Source: Flavobacterium sp. UBA7680
GTDB taxonomy: Bacteria > Bacteroidota > Bacteroidia > Flavobacteriales > Flavobacteriaceae
Direction of reading: 5' to 3'
DNA: 64,000 nucleotides
Assembly: GCF_002482975.1 (NCBI RefSeq)
Contig: NZ_DLHA01000017.1
Coordinates: 103,459-167,458 of the forward strand
Shown: positions 19,592 through 28,244 of the stretch, piece after piece
How the letters are laid out: each line of letters opens with the position of its first letter
Position numbering within the stretch: position 1 is the stretch's first letter
Notes under the pieces: generated by a model
What the model saw: only the letters and a program-made list of their open reading frames with translations
The model's database searches: none
What the model was told of the DNA's origin: nothing
Translations under genes and position numbers: made by a program

Positions 19592-19751
19592 TGGTTTCTC
19601 TTTGTAAGTTCAAGCGAATATAAGATTTTTTCAGAAAAGCCCATTTGTTTCGTTTTCAACATTCTGAACCTCTCAACAAAATAACTTTGGACTTTTCAAC
19701 AAAATAACTTCTCTGCTTTCTCCTGAAATTTGCCCTATAAAAATACAATCG

Positions 19752-20792
19752 ATGATACAATCAAATCAAAAAGTATTAGTTACCGGCGGAACAGGTTTTG
19801 TTGCCATACACAGTATTTTGCAATTACTTAACCGCGGTTATAAAGTGAGAACAACTGTTCGCTCGCTAAAAAGCAAAGAGAAGATTTTTGAAATGCTCGA
19901 AAACGGCGGCATTACAGATTTTAGCGATGTAGAATTTATTGAAGCTGACTTAACCAACGATAATAATTGGGCAGAAGCTATGATCGATTGCGATTACGTT
20001 TTGCACATTGCTTCGCCTATATTTTTAAGATTACCGAAAAACGAAGACGAAATGATTCGCCCGGCAGTTGACGGAACTTTGCGTGTGCTAAAAGCCGCAA
20101 GAGATGCGGGCGTAAAACGTGTTGTAATGACATCCAACTTTGGAGCAGTCGGCTACAGTCATAAAGATAAAAATTCGCTTATTACCGAAGAAAGCTGGAC
20201 AAATCCTAACGAAAAAGGACTTTCGACTTATAATAAATCTAAAGTTCTGGCAGAGCAAGCGGCTTAGGAGTTTATGAAAAATGAAGGCGGCGCATTAGAA
20301 CTTTCTGTAGTAAACCCTATGGGAATTTTTGGCCCTTCCTTAAGTCCGGAATTATCGAGTGGTTTTGAATTACTCAAAAAATTACTAGACGGTTCGATGA
20401 AAGCAATTCCGGATATCAGATTAGGAATTGTCGACGTAAGAGATGTTGCCGAATTACACATTTTGGCAATGGAAAGTCCCGAAGCAAAAGGACAGCGATT
20501 TTTAGCATTATCCGGCGGCACAATGTCTTTAATGGAAATTGTAAAACTGCTGAAAGAAAAAATGCCATATGTAACCGAAAAGGCATCAACAAAATCTTTG
20601 CCTACCTTTATAATACGTATAACGGCATTATTTAACGATCAGGCAAAAGCGATTTTGCCTTTGGTTGGCGTTTATCGCAATGCTAGTAATGAAAAAGCAA
20701 AAACAATATTAGGCTGGAAACCTAGAAGCAATGAAGAAGCGATAACGGCAACAGTTATTAGTTTAATAAAATGGAAATCTCTTAAAATATAA
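19752..20792 (+). pseudogene. NAD-dependent epimerase/dihydroflavonol-reductase-like gene with in-frame amber stop
   Basis: Two open segments in the same reading frame (19752-20267 and 20274-20792) together encode one extended SDR of ~346 residues. The N half has VTGGTGFVAIHS (NAD loop) and ends ..YNKSKVLAEQAA with the YxxxK catalytic pair. The second half resumes EFMKNEGG..VNPMGIFGPS. A TAG at 20265-20267 replaces the codon where relatives usually carry Trp (SK.LAE.AAW.F), and TGG to TAG is one base. GGAG just before ATG 20274 could allow reinitiation, but the half proteins would not fold as an active enzyme. It heads a four-gene plus-strand run. Confidence 0.85.
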
Positions 20793-20794
20793 AG

Positions 20795-21442
20795 ATGAAA
20801 GTAATTATAACCGGTGCCACCGGAATGGTTGGCGAAGGCGTTTTAATAGAATGTCTTGAAAATAATCAAATAGAAGCTGTATTATATGTAGGTAGAAAAC
20901 CAAGCGGAAAATCGCATCCTAAATTAACCGAATATCTTGTTTCAGATTTTCTTTCGCTGAAAAGCGATGATACTAAACTTGTCGGTTATGACGCCTGTTT
21001 TTATTGCGCGGGAATTAGCAGCGTAGGACTTGACGAAGCGCAATACACTTATATTACTTACGATACAACGATTCATTTTGCAGAAGTTTTACTCAACCAA
21101 AACCCGAATCTTCTTTTCAATTTTATTTCGGGATCGCATACAGATAGTTCTGAAACTGGAAAAGTAATGTGGGCACGTGTAAAAGGAAAAACCGAAAATG
21201 CTTTACAAAAAATGTCTTTTAAAGCACAGTACAATTTCCGTCCGGGATTAATGAAACCCGATCCAACACAAATTCACTTAAAAGGATTTAATAAATACAT
21301 CAAATTTTTGTACCCAATTATGGGGTTATTTTATACGGGCTGCGAAACCAGAGAAATTGGACGCGCCATGATTTCGACAGCACGATTTGGATTCTCTAAA
21401 AAAATACTGGAAGCAATTGACATTAAAAAAGCCGCGAACTAA
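20795..21442 (+). CDS. NAD(P)H-binding epimerase-like protein
   Basis: 215 residues, atypical SDR. It starts MKVIITGATGMVGEGV, the Rossmann glycine motif. A conserved FYCAGISSVG segment lies at ~70, and FISGSHTD and YNFRPGLM segments follow. It is close in size and motifs to small NAD(P)-binding proteins of the HTATIP2/YbjT type. It begins 2 nt after the broken epimerase gene and 2 nt before the MBL hydrolase gene, so it is in the same operon. Catalytic function is unassigned. Confidence 0.85.
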   Translation: MKVIITGATGMVGEGVLIECLENNQIEAVLYVGRKPSGKSHPKLTEYLVSDFLSLKSDDTKLVGYDACFYCAGISSVGLDEAQYTYITYDTTIHFAEVLLNQNPNLLFNFISGSHTDSSETGKVMWARVKGKTENALQKMSFKAQYNFRPGLMKPDPTQIHLKGFNKYIKFLYPIMGLFYTGCETREIGRAMISTARFGFSKKILEAIDIKKAAN

Positions 21443-21444
21443 AA

Positions 21445-22581
21445 ATGAAAAAACGAATCCTAAAAATTATCAAAAGAATACTGATTGTTCTCGTAATTCT
21501 GATACTAATTCTTGGTTTCAGTATATGGTTATACATGCAAAAAGCAACATTTGGAAGTTTACCTTCAGAAGAAAGTATGGCTCGAATTGAGAAATCATCT
21601 CATTATAAAAATGGTGAATTTCAAAATAATACTTACACGCCAACATTTGCTCCCGGTTATACTTTTTGGGGCGTAATACGAAAACAGCTTTTTGATAAAA
21701 AAGTTCCAACGGAACCTACTGGCAAAATTCCTTCTGTAAAAAGAGATTTGAAACATTTACCAGCAAATCAGAATTTATTGGTTTGGTTTGGACATTCTTC
21801 TACCCTTTTGCAAATTGACGGAAAGAAAATTTTAATCGATCCCGTTTTTAGTGATAATGCATCGCCGATTCCAAATAGTGTAACTGTTTTTGCAGGAACA
21901 AACTCGTATCATGTTCAGGATTTACCCGAAATTGATTATCTGCTGATTTCTCACGATCATTACGATCATCTTGATTATGAAACTGTTTTAGCATTAAAAG
22001 ATAAAGTCAAAACTGTAATTTGCGGTTTGGGCGTTGGCGGGCATTTTGAACGCTGGGGATATCCTAAAAATAAGATTATAGAAGAAGACTGGAACGATTC
22101 CATTACAGTTGGAAAAGATTTCACGATTCACACACTTCCAGCAAGACATAAATCTGGTCGTGGATTCACACAAAATCAATCTTTGTGGGCGTCGTATTTA
22201 ATTAGTTCTCCAAAAATGAAAGTTTTCTACAGCGGCGACGGCGGTTACGATACGCATTTTGCCGAAATTGGAAAGAAATTTGGCCCAATCGATGTTGCTA
22301 TTATGGAAAATGGACAATATAATAAAGCATGGCATTATATTCATATGCTTCCAGAAGAAACTCTTCAAGCCGCAAAAGATCTAAACGCTAAAAGTATGGT
22401 TCCCGTTCATAATTCGAAATTTGCACTGGCAAAACATAGATGGAACGAGCCTTTAAACGAAATCACCCGTTTAAATGAAAAATATCACATTCCGCTGATT
22501 ACGCCTATTATGGGAGAAATCGTTAATTTTGATAGTCCTAATGTTTCCAAACAATGGTGGAAAACTAATCCTGAAAAATAA
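21445..22581 (+). CDS. Membrane-anchored metallo-beta-lactamase-fold hydrolase (NAPE-PLD-like)
   Basis: 378 residues. One N-terminal membrane helix (~5-30) is followed by a periplasmic-type MBL domain. GHSSTLLQIDGKKILIDP introduces the fold and SHDHYDHLD supplies the HxHxDH metal site. LPARHKSGRG, YSGDGGY and VPVHNSKF give the other metal ligands. This set is characteristic of the NAPE-PLD/UlaG-like branch, so it is a phosphodiesterase or lactonase rather than a beta-lactamase. The ATG is 2 nt after the upstream stop. Its link to the epimerase-like neighbours is operonic only. Confidence 0.88.
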   Translation: MKKRILKIIKRILIVLVILILILGFSIWLYMQKATFGSLPSEESMARIEKSSHYKNGEFQNNTYTPTFAPGYTFWGVIRKQLFDKKVPTEPTGKIPSVKRDLKHLPANQNLLVWFGHSSTLLQIDGKKILIDPVFSDNASPIPNSVTVFAGTNSYHVQDLPEIDYLLISHDHYDHLDYETVLALKDKVKTVICGLGVGGHFERWGYPKNKIIEEDWNDSITVGKDFTIHTLPARHKSGRGFTQNQSLWASYLISSPKMKVFYSGDGGYDTHFAEIGKKFGPIDVAIMENGQYNKAWHYIHMLPEETLQAAKDLNAKSMVPVHNSKFALAKHRWNEPLNEITRLNEKYHIPLITPIMGEIVNFDSPNVSKQWWKTNPEK

Positions 22582-22588
22582 ACGCTTT

Positions 22589-23389
22589 ATGAAATATACA
22601 GAAATCAAAAGTTGTTATATAGGTCCCGAAATATCGCCGGAACATTTTATTGCAGAACATTTCTTTTTGTATCTGGCAAAAGGCGCTATTGAAGGTTATG
22701 ACGGAGTTAGCAAATACAACTTAAAACCCGGTGAATATTGCATTGCCCGAAAAAATCATCTCGCACGATACAACAAACAAAAACAAGACGGAGAATTTGA
22801 AAAAGTCGTAGTAATTTTTGATACCGCGTTTTTAAAAACTTTTGCTGCAAAGCATAAAACCAAAGCTCAAAAAAGTGAAGATGAAGCGGCATTTTTTGCT
22901 TTGAAGAAAACCAATCTCGTTCCGAATTTTATTCTTTCCTTAATGCCTTATTATAATGATGGCGGTGAAATCGACGAGACTTTTTCGAATATAAAACGCG
23001 AAGAATTGCTTTTGATTCTTTTAAAAGAAAATCCGCAACTGACAGATATTTTATTTGATTTTGCACCGCCGGAAAAAATAGATTTAGAGGCTTATATGAA
23101 CCGAAATTATAAGTTTAATATCAGCATGGAACGTTTTGCGTATTTAACCGGAAGAAGTATTTCTGCTTTTAAACGTGATTTTGCTTCTATTTTTTCAGAT
23201 ACGCCAAGCCGCTGGCTCATTCAACGCAGACTGAAAGAGGGTTATTTTTTACTGGAAAAGAAAGGCAAAAAACCTTCTGACATTTATCTTGATCTTGGCT
23301 TTGAAGATCTCTCCCATTTTTCTTTTGCTTTTAAAAAGAAATATGGGTTTTCTCCTTCTGATGTTTTGAAATCGATGAAGAAAGTGTAA
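22589..23389 (+). CDS. AraC-family transcriptional regulator
   Basis: 266 residues from MKYTEIKSCY. An upstream in-frame ATG overlaps the MBL gene and adds residues unlike the family, so the ATG 7 nt after the MBL stop is taken. The N-terminal domain is cupin-like (..YNLKPGEYCIARKNHLARYNK..). The C-terminal AraC HTH reads ..GRSISAFKRDFASIFSDTPSRWL.. and ..DIYLDLGFEDLSHFSFAFKKKYGFSPS... It closes the epimerase/NAD-binding/MBL operon and is a candidate local regulator. Confidence 0.9.
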   Translation: MKYTEIKSCYIGPEISPEHFIAEHFFLYLAKGAIEGYDGVSKYNLKPGEYCIARKNHLARYNKQKQDGEFEKVVVIFDTAFLKTFAAKHKTKAQKSEDEAAFFALKKTNLVPNFILSLMPYYNDGGEIDETFSNIKREELLLILLKENPQLTDILFDFAPPEKIDLEAYMNRNYKFNISMERFAYLTGRSISAFKRDFASIFSDTPSRWLIQRRLKEGYFLLEKKGKKPSDIYLDLGFEDLSHFSFAFKKKYGFSPSDVLKSMKKV

Positions 23390-23436
23390 CTTGTAGTCCC
23401 TAATTTTTTTAGAAACTTTCAAACAGTACAAAACAA

Positions 23437-24170
23437 ATGGACTACAAAGAAACAAAACCCTGTACAGAGTTAGAACCCTTTATTCATTCCTTTTGGGAAA
23501 TGAAAGGAAGCGAACAAGACAAACAGTGGGAACGAATCTTTCCGGATGGATGTACAGGATTAGTTTTAAATTTGGGAGACAATTGTATTACAGACAATGG
23601 TTTGGTTTCTATGGAATCTGAAAAAACTTATGCAGTTGGCGCAATGACTTCGTTTAAGGATAGTTTTATTGACCATAATACACATTTGTTTGGAGTATCT
23701 TTGAAACCTGCTGCTTTTACAAATTTTTATAATTACTTACCGCAAAACGAATTGATAGACAATACTGTCGAATTCGACAAAATCTATTCTTTTAGTATTG
23801 ACAAAATCCTTAAAAATCCTGTATTGTATCTCAATCAATTTTACAGTGATCGAATTATAAAAAAAGACAATGGATTAAAATCTGTTCTTGAAGATATCCA
23901 TAACTCAAACGGGCAGCTGCCTGTTTATGAACTTGCTAAAAAGAATTATACAACGGTACGACATTAGAACGAAATTTTAAAACTCATATCGGAATTTCTC
24001 CAAAAGAATATTCAAACATTGTACGTTTTCAAAATACTTTAAACGTAATAAAAAACGCTGATCAAAATCGAAATTTGTTTGATATCTCTTTTGAATGCGG
24101 TTTTTATGACCATTCACACCTTACCAATAACATCAAAAAATACAGCGGCCTTACACCATCTGAACTTTAA
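23437..24170 (+). pseudogene. AraC-family regulator with DUF6597-like N domain, frameshifted
   Basis: The first frame (23437-23967) gives 176 residues: CTELEPFIHSFWEMKG, ERIFPDGCTGLVLNLGD and an effector domain. It stops at ..TTVRH just as the DNA-binding domain begins. The AraC HTH continues in another frame from about 23961 to 24170 (TLERNFKTHIGISPKEYS ... FDISFECGFYDHSHLTNNIKKYSGLTPSEL). One missing base near 23961 would restore ..TTVRTLERNF.. and a normal ~244-residue protein. The truncated product lacks its DNA-binding part, so the gene is either inactive or a sequencing deletion. Confidence 0.87.
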
Positions 24171-24236
24171 TTTGTCGCATTTTTCCAAAATAGAAAAGAA
24201 TACTCCTTTCTATTTTTGCAGATAAATATATAAATC

Positions 24237-24779
24237 ATGAAAAAAATAATTTTAAATCTTGCAGTAACATTAGACGGATTTATTGAAGGTCCAAACGGAG
24301 AAATAGATTGGTGTATAATGGATGATGACATGAATTTCGATGCTTTCATCGATAGCATCGACACCATGTTTTACGGAAGAGTAAGTTATGATGCCTGGGG
24401 AAATTTTCAACCGGACGACAATACAAGTCAAGTCGAAAAAGAAATGTGGAAAAGTATTCATTCTAAAAACAAGTTTGTTTTTTCAAGCCAAAATCGGAAT
24501 GATGAAAATGCAGTTTTCATTTCTTCGGATATTGCTAATAAAGTAGCCGAAATAAAAAATCAGGGAGGTAAAGATATTTGGCTGTATGGCGGTGCAAATC
24601 TTATCAAGACCTTTATAAACTTAAATCTTATTGATGTTTACAAAATTTCTGTTCATCCGGTTGCTTTAGGTTCCGGAAAACCTTTGTTTGAAAATTTATC
24701 AGAACGTGTTGGATTAAAACTAATTGATACCCGAGTTTTTAAATCTGGTGTTGTAGAATTGACTTATATAACGGAATAA
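24237..24779 (+). CDS. Dihydrofolate-reductase-like / RibD C-terminal-domain protein
   Basis: 180 residues of the RibD C-terminal/DHFR-like fold. It begins MKKIILNLAVTLDGFIEGPNGEIDW, which carries the typical S/T-LDG-I-G start of this family. FYGRVSYD lies at ~45, and the nucleotide-binding segment DIWLYGGANLIKTF at ~118-131. ALGSGKPLFE follows. Such stand-alone proteins are NADPH-dependent reductases of unknown substrate and are usually not essential DHFRs. A TATTTTTG box at 24211-24218 may be its -7 element. No operon partner is evident. Confidence 0.88.
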   Translation: MKKIILNLAVTLDGFIEGPNGEIDWCIMDDDMNFDAFIDSIDTMFYGRVSYDAWGNFQPDDNTSQVEKEMWKSIHSKNKFVFSSQNRNDENAVFISSDIANKVAEIKNQGGKDIWLYGGANLIKTFINLNLIDVYKISVHPVALGSGKPLFENLSERVGLKLIDTRVFKSGVVELTYITE

Positions 24780-24857
24780 AATATTTACATTCGCGCATGC
24801 AAATGAATATGAATATTCAAATTGCGTTATTTCACAATCAATCGACATCAATCAAAA

Positions 24858-25766
24858 ATGAAAATCAAAGCAAAATCTTTTTTTAAAGATGAAATTAAAG
24901 ACAAAGAATACTTTGCAAATTGGGTTAAAGAATTAGAAACAAATAATAAAAGAGTTTACGAAAAACTTGAAATTGCAACTTCTTTAGGCAAAACTCAAAT
25001 CTGGGGATTAAACACTAACGAAGAAAATCTTGAAACGCTGGTCATATTTCCCGGTGCAAGAACAACATCTTTAATTTGGGATTTTGATCGCGGCTTAGAT
25101 AATTTAAACCATAAAATGAAAATTTATTTGGTGGAAACAAACGGACTTCCAAATTTAAGCGACGGAGAAACTCCAGAAATCAAATCTTTAGATTACGGTG
25201 TTTGGGCAAATGAGGTTTTAGAAAAACTAAATATTAAAAAAGCTTTTATTGCAGGCGCTTCCTTTGGAGGTTTAATTTCTTTAAAGCTGGCAATTATAAA
25301 TCCTGAAATTGTTAAAAGCATCTTTTTACTGAATCCCGGTTGTCTTCAGCCATTTTCGCTGACCTTCAAAAATCTTTACTATAACATTTTACCTATTTTA
25401 AGCCCAAAACCAAAAAATGTTTTAAAGTTTCTTGACAAAGCTGTTTTCGCAAAACCAAATCATCAATTATCTCCGCAATCTGAAAAAATGCTGGTAGATT
25501 ATGAAGTTTTCGCCATAAGCCGTTATAAGGATAATACGCAAAAACCGTATTATATGGACAAACAACTAAGCGAAGTCACGAATAAAATATATCTTTTAGA
25601 AGGTGATAAAGATTTATTATTCCCTTTTGAGAAATCAATTGAAAACGCAAAAAAACATTTTCAAAATTTAGAAGAACATATTGTTTACGAAAATGTAGGC
25701 CACGGAATAGAAACCTATGATAAAGCAATGAACTATATTGGCGAGAAAATAAAAAACCACAGTTAA
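24858..25766 (+). CDS. Alpha/beta hydrolase
   Basis: 302 residues from MKIKAKSFFK; an ATG 12 codons upstream has no family-like residues. The nucleophile elbow is GASFGG (Ser ~135) after KKAFIA. The oxyanion region VIFPGARTTS and the final ..VGHGIETYD supply the oxyanion and catalytic His. It has no signal peptide, so it is cytoplasmic. It is a general serine esterase or lipase-like fold of unassigned substrate. A 57 bp gap separates it from map. Confidence 0.85.
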   Translation: MKIKAKSFFKDEIKDKEYFANWVKELETNNKRVYEKLEIATSLGKTQIWGLNTNEENLETLVIFPGARTTSLIWDFDRGLDNLNHKMKIYLVETNGLPNLSDGETPEIKSLDYGVWANEVLEKLNIKKAFIAGASFGGLISLKLAIINPEIVKSIFLLNPGCLQPFSLTFKNLYYNILPILSPKPKNVLKFLDKAVFAKPNHQLSPQSEKMLVDYEVFAISRYKDNTQKPYYMDKQLSEVTNKIYLLEGDKDLLFPFEKSIENAKKHFQNLEEHIVYENVGHGIETYDKAMNYIGEKIKNHS

Positions 25767-25823
25767 ATGAAATTCTATTTTTTGTAATTTTAACTGAAAG
25801 ATACCCCATAATATTAAAATACC

Positions 25824-26588
25824 ATGTCCATAACAACTGAAGCAGAATTAATCGGAATGAAAAAGGCAAGCGAAGCCGTAGCTTACGCTTTAAGAGAAAT
25901 GAGAAATTATGCCAAACCCGGAATTTCAACAAAAGAACTTGACGAATACGGCGGAAAAATTCTGAATGATCTCGGAGCAAAATCGGCACCTTATGTAACA
26001 TATGGATTTCCCGGTTGGACTTGTATCAGCGTAAATAAAGAATTCTGTCACGGAATTCCTTCTGATAAAAAAATATTGAAAGAAGGCGATTTAATCAATA
26101 TAGATGTTTCGGCAGAATTGAATGGTTTCTTTTCAGATAACGGCGGTTCGTTTGTTATTGGAGAAGATGTAAATCGTCATCAAAAATTGATTGAAGCTTC
26201 AAAAGAAATTCTGCATAAAGCAATTTATAATATAAAAGGCGGCGTTCGAATTTCTGATATTGGTTTTATAATGGAAACCGAAGCTAAAAAAAGAGGTTAC
26301 AAAGTCATCAAAAACTTAACAGGTCACGGCATTGGAAGAGGGCTGCATGAAGCACCACACGAAATAGCCAATTACAGAGATAAATTTAACTTAACAAGAT
26401 TTAAGAAAAACTCAGTTGTTGCGATTGAAACTTTTATCTCAACAACTTCAACCATTGCCGAAACTTTACAAGACGGCTGGACAATGGTTGGGAACAAAGG
26501 TGGTTTTATGGCACAGCACGAACATACAATTGTGGTTACAGATGGAAAACCAATTATTTTAACAGAAATGAATGAAATTTGGAATTAA
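25824..26588 (+). CDS. map: Methionine aminopeptidase, type I
   Basis: 254 residues, normal for type I MetAP, which removes the N-terminal Met from nascent proteins using a dinuclear metal site. Ligand motifs are visible: NIDVSAELNGFFSDNGGSF (two Asp), LTGHGIGRGLHEAPHE (His), VAIETFIS (Glu) and MAQHEHTIVV (final Glu). The N-terminus is short, without the zinc-finger extension. It is set among accessory genes instead of the usual ribosomal protein cluster, so it may be a second copy; the primary map cannot be seen here. Confidence 0.93.
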   Translation: MSITTEAELIGMKKASEAVAYALREMRNYAKPGISTKELDEYGGKILNDLGAKSAPYVTYGFPGWTCISVNKEFCHGIPSDKKILKEGDLINIDVSAELNGFFSDNGGSFVIGEDVNRHQKLIEASKEILHKAIYNIKGGVRISDIGFIMETEAKKRGYKVIKNLTGHGIGRGLHEAPHEIANYRDKFNLTRFKKNSVVAIETFISTTSTIAETLQDGWTMVGNKGGFMAQHEHTIVVTDGKPIILTEMNEIWN

Positions 26589-26626
26589 AAATTCTGAAAC
26601 ATATAACTTAAAAAGCGTTATCCGGT

Positions 26627-26809
26627 TATCATTCCGTTAGGAATGTTTCATCGGTAGAAAAAAAATAACGATTGACCATATTTTACGTTCCGTAGGAACG
26701 TTTGATATCTTAGGTTATTAAACAATGATGTCAAAATCAAACGTTCCTACGGAACGTAAACGATGATAACAATATAATTTTTCTACCGACGAGATGTTCC
26801 TATGGAACA
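26627..26809. repeat. Nested palindromic (REP/BIME-like) element
   Basis: The core is a perfect 25 bp inverted repeat, 26682-26706 against 26736-26760, with a 29 bp spacer. Each arm itself contains the palindrome GTTCCGTAGGAAC. Outside it, a second imperfect inverted repeat pairs ~26632-26661 (CATCGGTAGAAAAA part) with ~26776-26806 (TTTTTCTACCGACGAG part). The TTCC-n-GGAA core occurs four times. It has no coding capacity and lies between the convergent map and Crp/Fnr genes. Confidence 0.8.
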
Positions 26810-26826
26810 AAGAAATATATAAATTT

Positions 26827-26863
26827 AAAAGGGCTGCTTCGATTTTGAGCAGCCCTTTTTTAT
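26827..26863. terminator. Bidirectional terminator
   Basis: Stem AAAAGGGCTGCT / AGCAGCCCTTTT with a ~10 nt loop and flanking A and T runs. It lies between the convergent map gene and Crp/Fnr gene, next to the nested palindrome. Confidence 0.88.
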
Positions 26864-26881
26864 TGTTTTTCGAATCTAAAT

Positions 26882-27463
26882 TCACCCATTTTTCAAATGC
26901 TTCGCACGCAATCTGCTTAAAAATTCAGGCGTAATTCCCAAATAAGAAGCAATATACTGCTGAGAAACCCTTTGCGAAATTGTTGGATAACGCGTAACAA
27001 ACTCAATATACTGATCCATTGCCGTTGAAGAAACGGTTTTAAACAATCGTTTTTGCAATTTCGACAAATGCCTTTGAATCATCAATCGGAACATTCTTTC
27101 TAACTGCGGAACTTCGTTAATCAAATTCTCTTTAGACTGACGGGTTAAAACCAATAATTCGCAATCTTCAAGCGTTTCAATATACATGTCACTAGGAATC
27201 TGATCTTCAAAACTGGTAATATCACTTACCCACCAATCTTCGGTTGCAAATTGCAGCGTCAGTTCAATTCCTGCATCATCAATAAAATATTCGCGAATAC
27301 AGCCTTTATTAATATAAGCTTCAAAATTGCATATTTCGCCGGCCTGCAGTAAGATTGTTTTTTTCGGAACCAGTCTCAATTCCAGACTGTTTTCAAAAAT
27401 TTTAATCTCGGCTTCAGAAAGGCGGACAGATCTTGAAAGATATTCTCGTATTCTTTGAAACAT
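26882..27463 (-). CDS. Crp/Fnr-family transcriptional regulator
   Basis: 193 residues. A cyclic-nucleotide-binding-like beta barrel occupies ~20-115 (..LLQAGEICNFEAYINKGCIREYF..). The winged HTH is at the C-terminus (..VSQQYIASYLGITPEFLSRLRAKHLK). It lacks the Arg/Ser phosphate-binding signature of true CRP and the FNR cysteines, as is common in Bacteroidetes. A 17 bp palindrome just upstream of the start suggests autoregulation. The adjacent GlcG/HbpS-like and aldo/keto reductase genes are divergent and could be targets. Confidence 0.9.
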   Translation of the reverse strand: MFQRIREYLSRSVRLSEAEIKIFENSLELRLVPKKTILLQAGEICNFEAYINKGCIREYFIDDAGIELTLQFATEDWWVSDITSFEDQIPSDMYIETLEDCELLVLTRQSKENLINEVPQLERMFRLMIQRHLSKLQKRLFKTVSSTAMDQYIEFVTRYPTISQRVSQQYIASYLGITPEFLSRLRAKHLKNG

Positions 27464-27473
27464 TGTTTTACTG

Positions 27474-27490
27474 ATTTACAAGATGTAAAT
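27474..27490. promoter_or_regulatory. Perfect palindrome in front of the Crp/Fnr gene
   Basis: ATTTACA-AGA-TGTAAAT, 7 bp arms with a 3 bp centre, starting 11 bp upstream of the Crp/Fnr start codon. The two-fold symmetry and position fit an autoregulatory operator for a dimeric Crp/Fnr protein. Confidence 0.5.
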
Positions 27491-27525
27491 ATAAGATGAT
27501 TTATTTAACTCATTGAATCTATTAA

Positions 27526-27671
27526 TTTAAACACATAGGAACATAGTTTTTCGGAATCTTAAAAAAAGGCGTTTCACTTGCATTAACAAACATAGAACTA
27601 TGTGCAAATGATGTGTCATTTATTTTAATCTTTTTCAACTTGAATATAAATCTATGTTTCTATGTGTTTAA
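27526..27671 (+). repeat. ~145 bp terminal-inverted-repeat element, copy 1
   Basis: Ends with matching inverted termini: TTTAAACACATAGGAACATAG at the left and the complement of TAAACACATAGAAACATAG at the right. Internally it has GGCGTTTCACTTGCATTAAC and an inner CATAGAACTATG hairpin. No reading frame is present. Copy 2 (28245-28389) is in the opposite orientation on the other side of the GlcG/HbpS-like gene; copy 3 is at 38139-38279. Confidence 0.85.
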
Positions 27672-27769
27672 TAAAATTTTTATTTATTATAATTTCTTGA
27701 TCTAGTTTAAGAAATGAGGAAACAAATTATTTCATCTTTGAAACCCCTAACATTTTACAAATCAAAACA

Positions 27770-28210
27770 ATGAATGATCAAATTCTACACTTAAGAATTG
27801 CTTTAGCTTTATTGGCTATTGAAGATCTGATCCCCAGTTACATGGACGTTCAGGAAGACAAAGTAATTTCAAACGGAAATGTAGCCGTATGTATTATTGA
27901 CGAAGAAGGAACCGTTTATGGCCGCATGTACGGAAATGATAAAGCAAGAAAAAGACAATCGTATAAAATTGCGTGGACAAAAGCAAGTCAGGTTTGGCTT
28001 ACCGGAGTAAAAACGGGAGATTATGAAAAATTGGTTTTTAATAATATTGTAGATGAAAACGCTAACGGAATTGAAGCTCCAGATCTTATTGGATGGCAGG
28101 GCGGACAACCTTTAACCTTATCAGACGGAACAAAACTTTCTGTTGGTTTTAGCGGCTTTAGAGGCACTAGCGATTTAGAAATTGTAATAAAAGCATTTAA
28201 AAAAATATAA
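27770..28210 (+). CDS. GlcG/HbpS-like (DUF336) protein
   Basis: 146 residues, no signal peptide. The central part (..VAVCIIDEEGTVYGRMYGNDKARKRQSYKIAWTKA..) and the closing ..GVKTGDYEKLV.. resemble the GlcG/HbpS heme-degrading/binding family, in which a Roadblock-like fold forms oligomers. The N-terminal half is shorter and the C-terminal ~50 residues (..GQPLTLSDGTKLSVGFSGF..) complete the fold. It is flanked by two inverted copies of a ~145 bp repeat (ends 27671 and begins 28245), so it sits like cargo between terminal elements. Function beyond the family is unknown. Confidence 0.7.
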   Translation: MNDQILHLRIALALLAIEDLIPSYMDVQEDKVISNGNVAVCIIDEEGTVYGRMYGNDKARKRQSYKIAWTKASQVWLTGVKTGDYEKLVFNNIVDENANGIEAPDLIGWQGGQPLTLSDGTKLSVGFSGFRGTSDLEIVIKAFKKI

Positions 28211-28244
28211 CTACCAACTTATTTGAATGTTGCAAACGAATATT

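Noticed and set aside
25576..26001. Antisense open frame of 141 codons across the hydrolase/map junction
   Set aside because: It overlaps two well-supported genes on the opposite strand and shows no protein-like features.
25824..26588. Methionine aminopeptidase location considered evidence of horizontal transfer
   Set aside because: Composition and codon use look like the neighbours, and second map copies are common; location alone is not enough.
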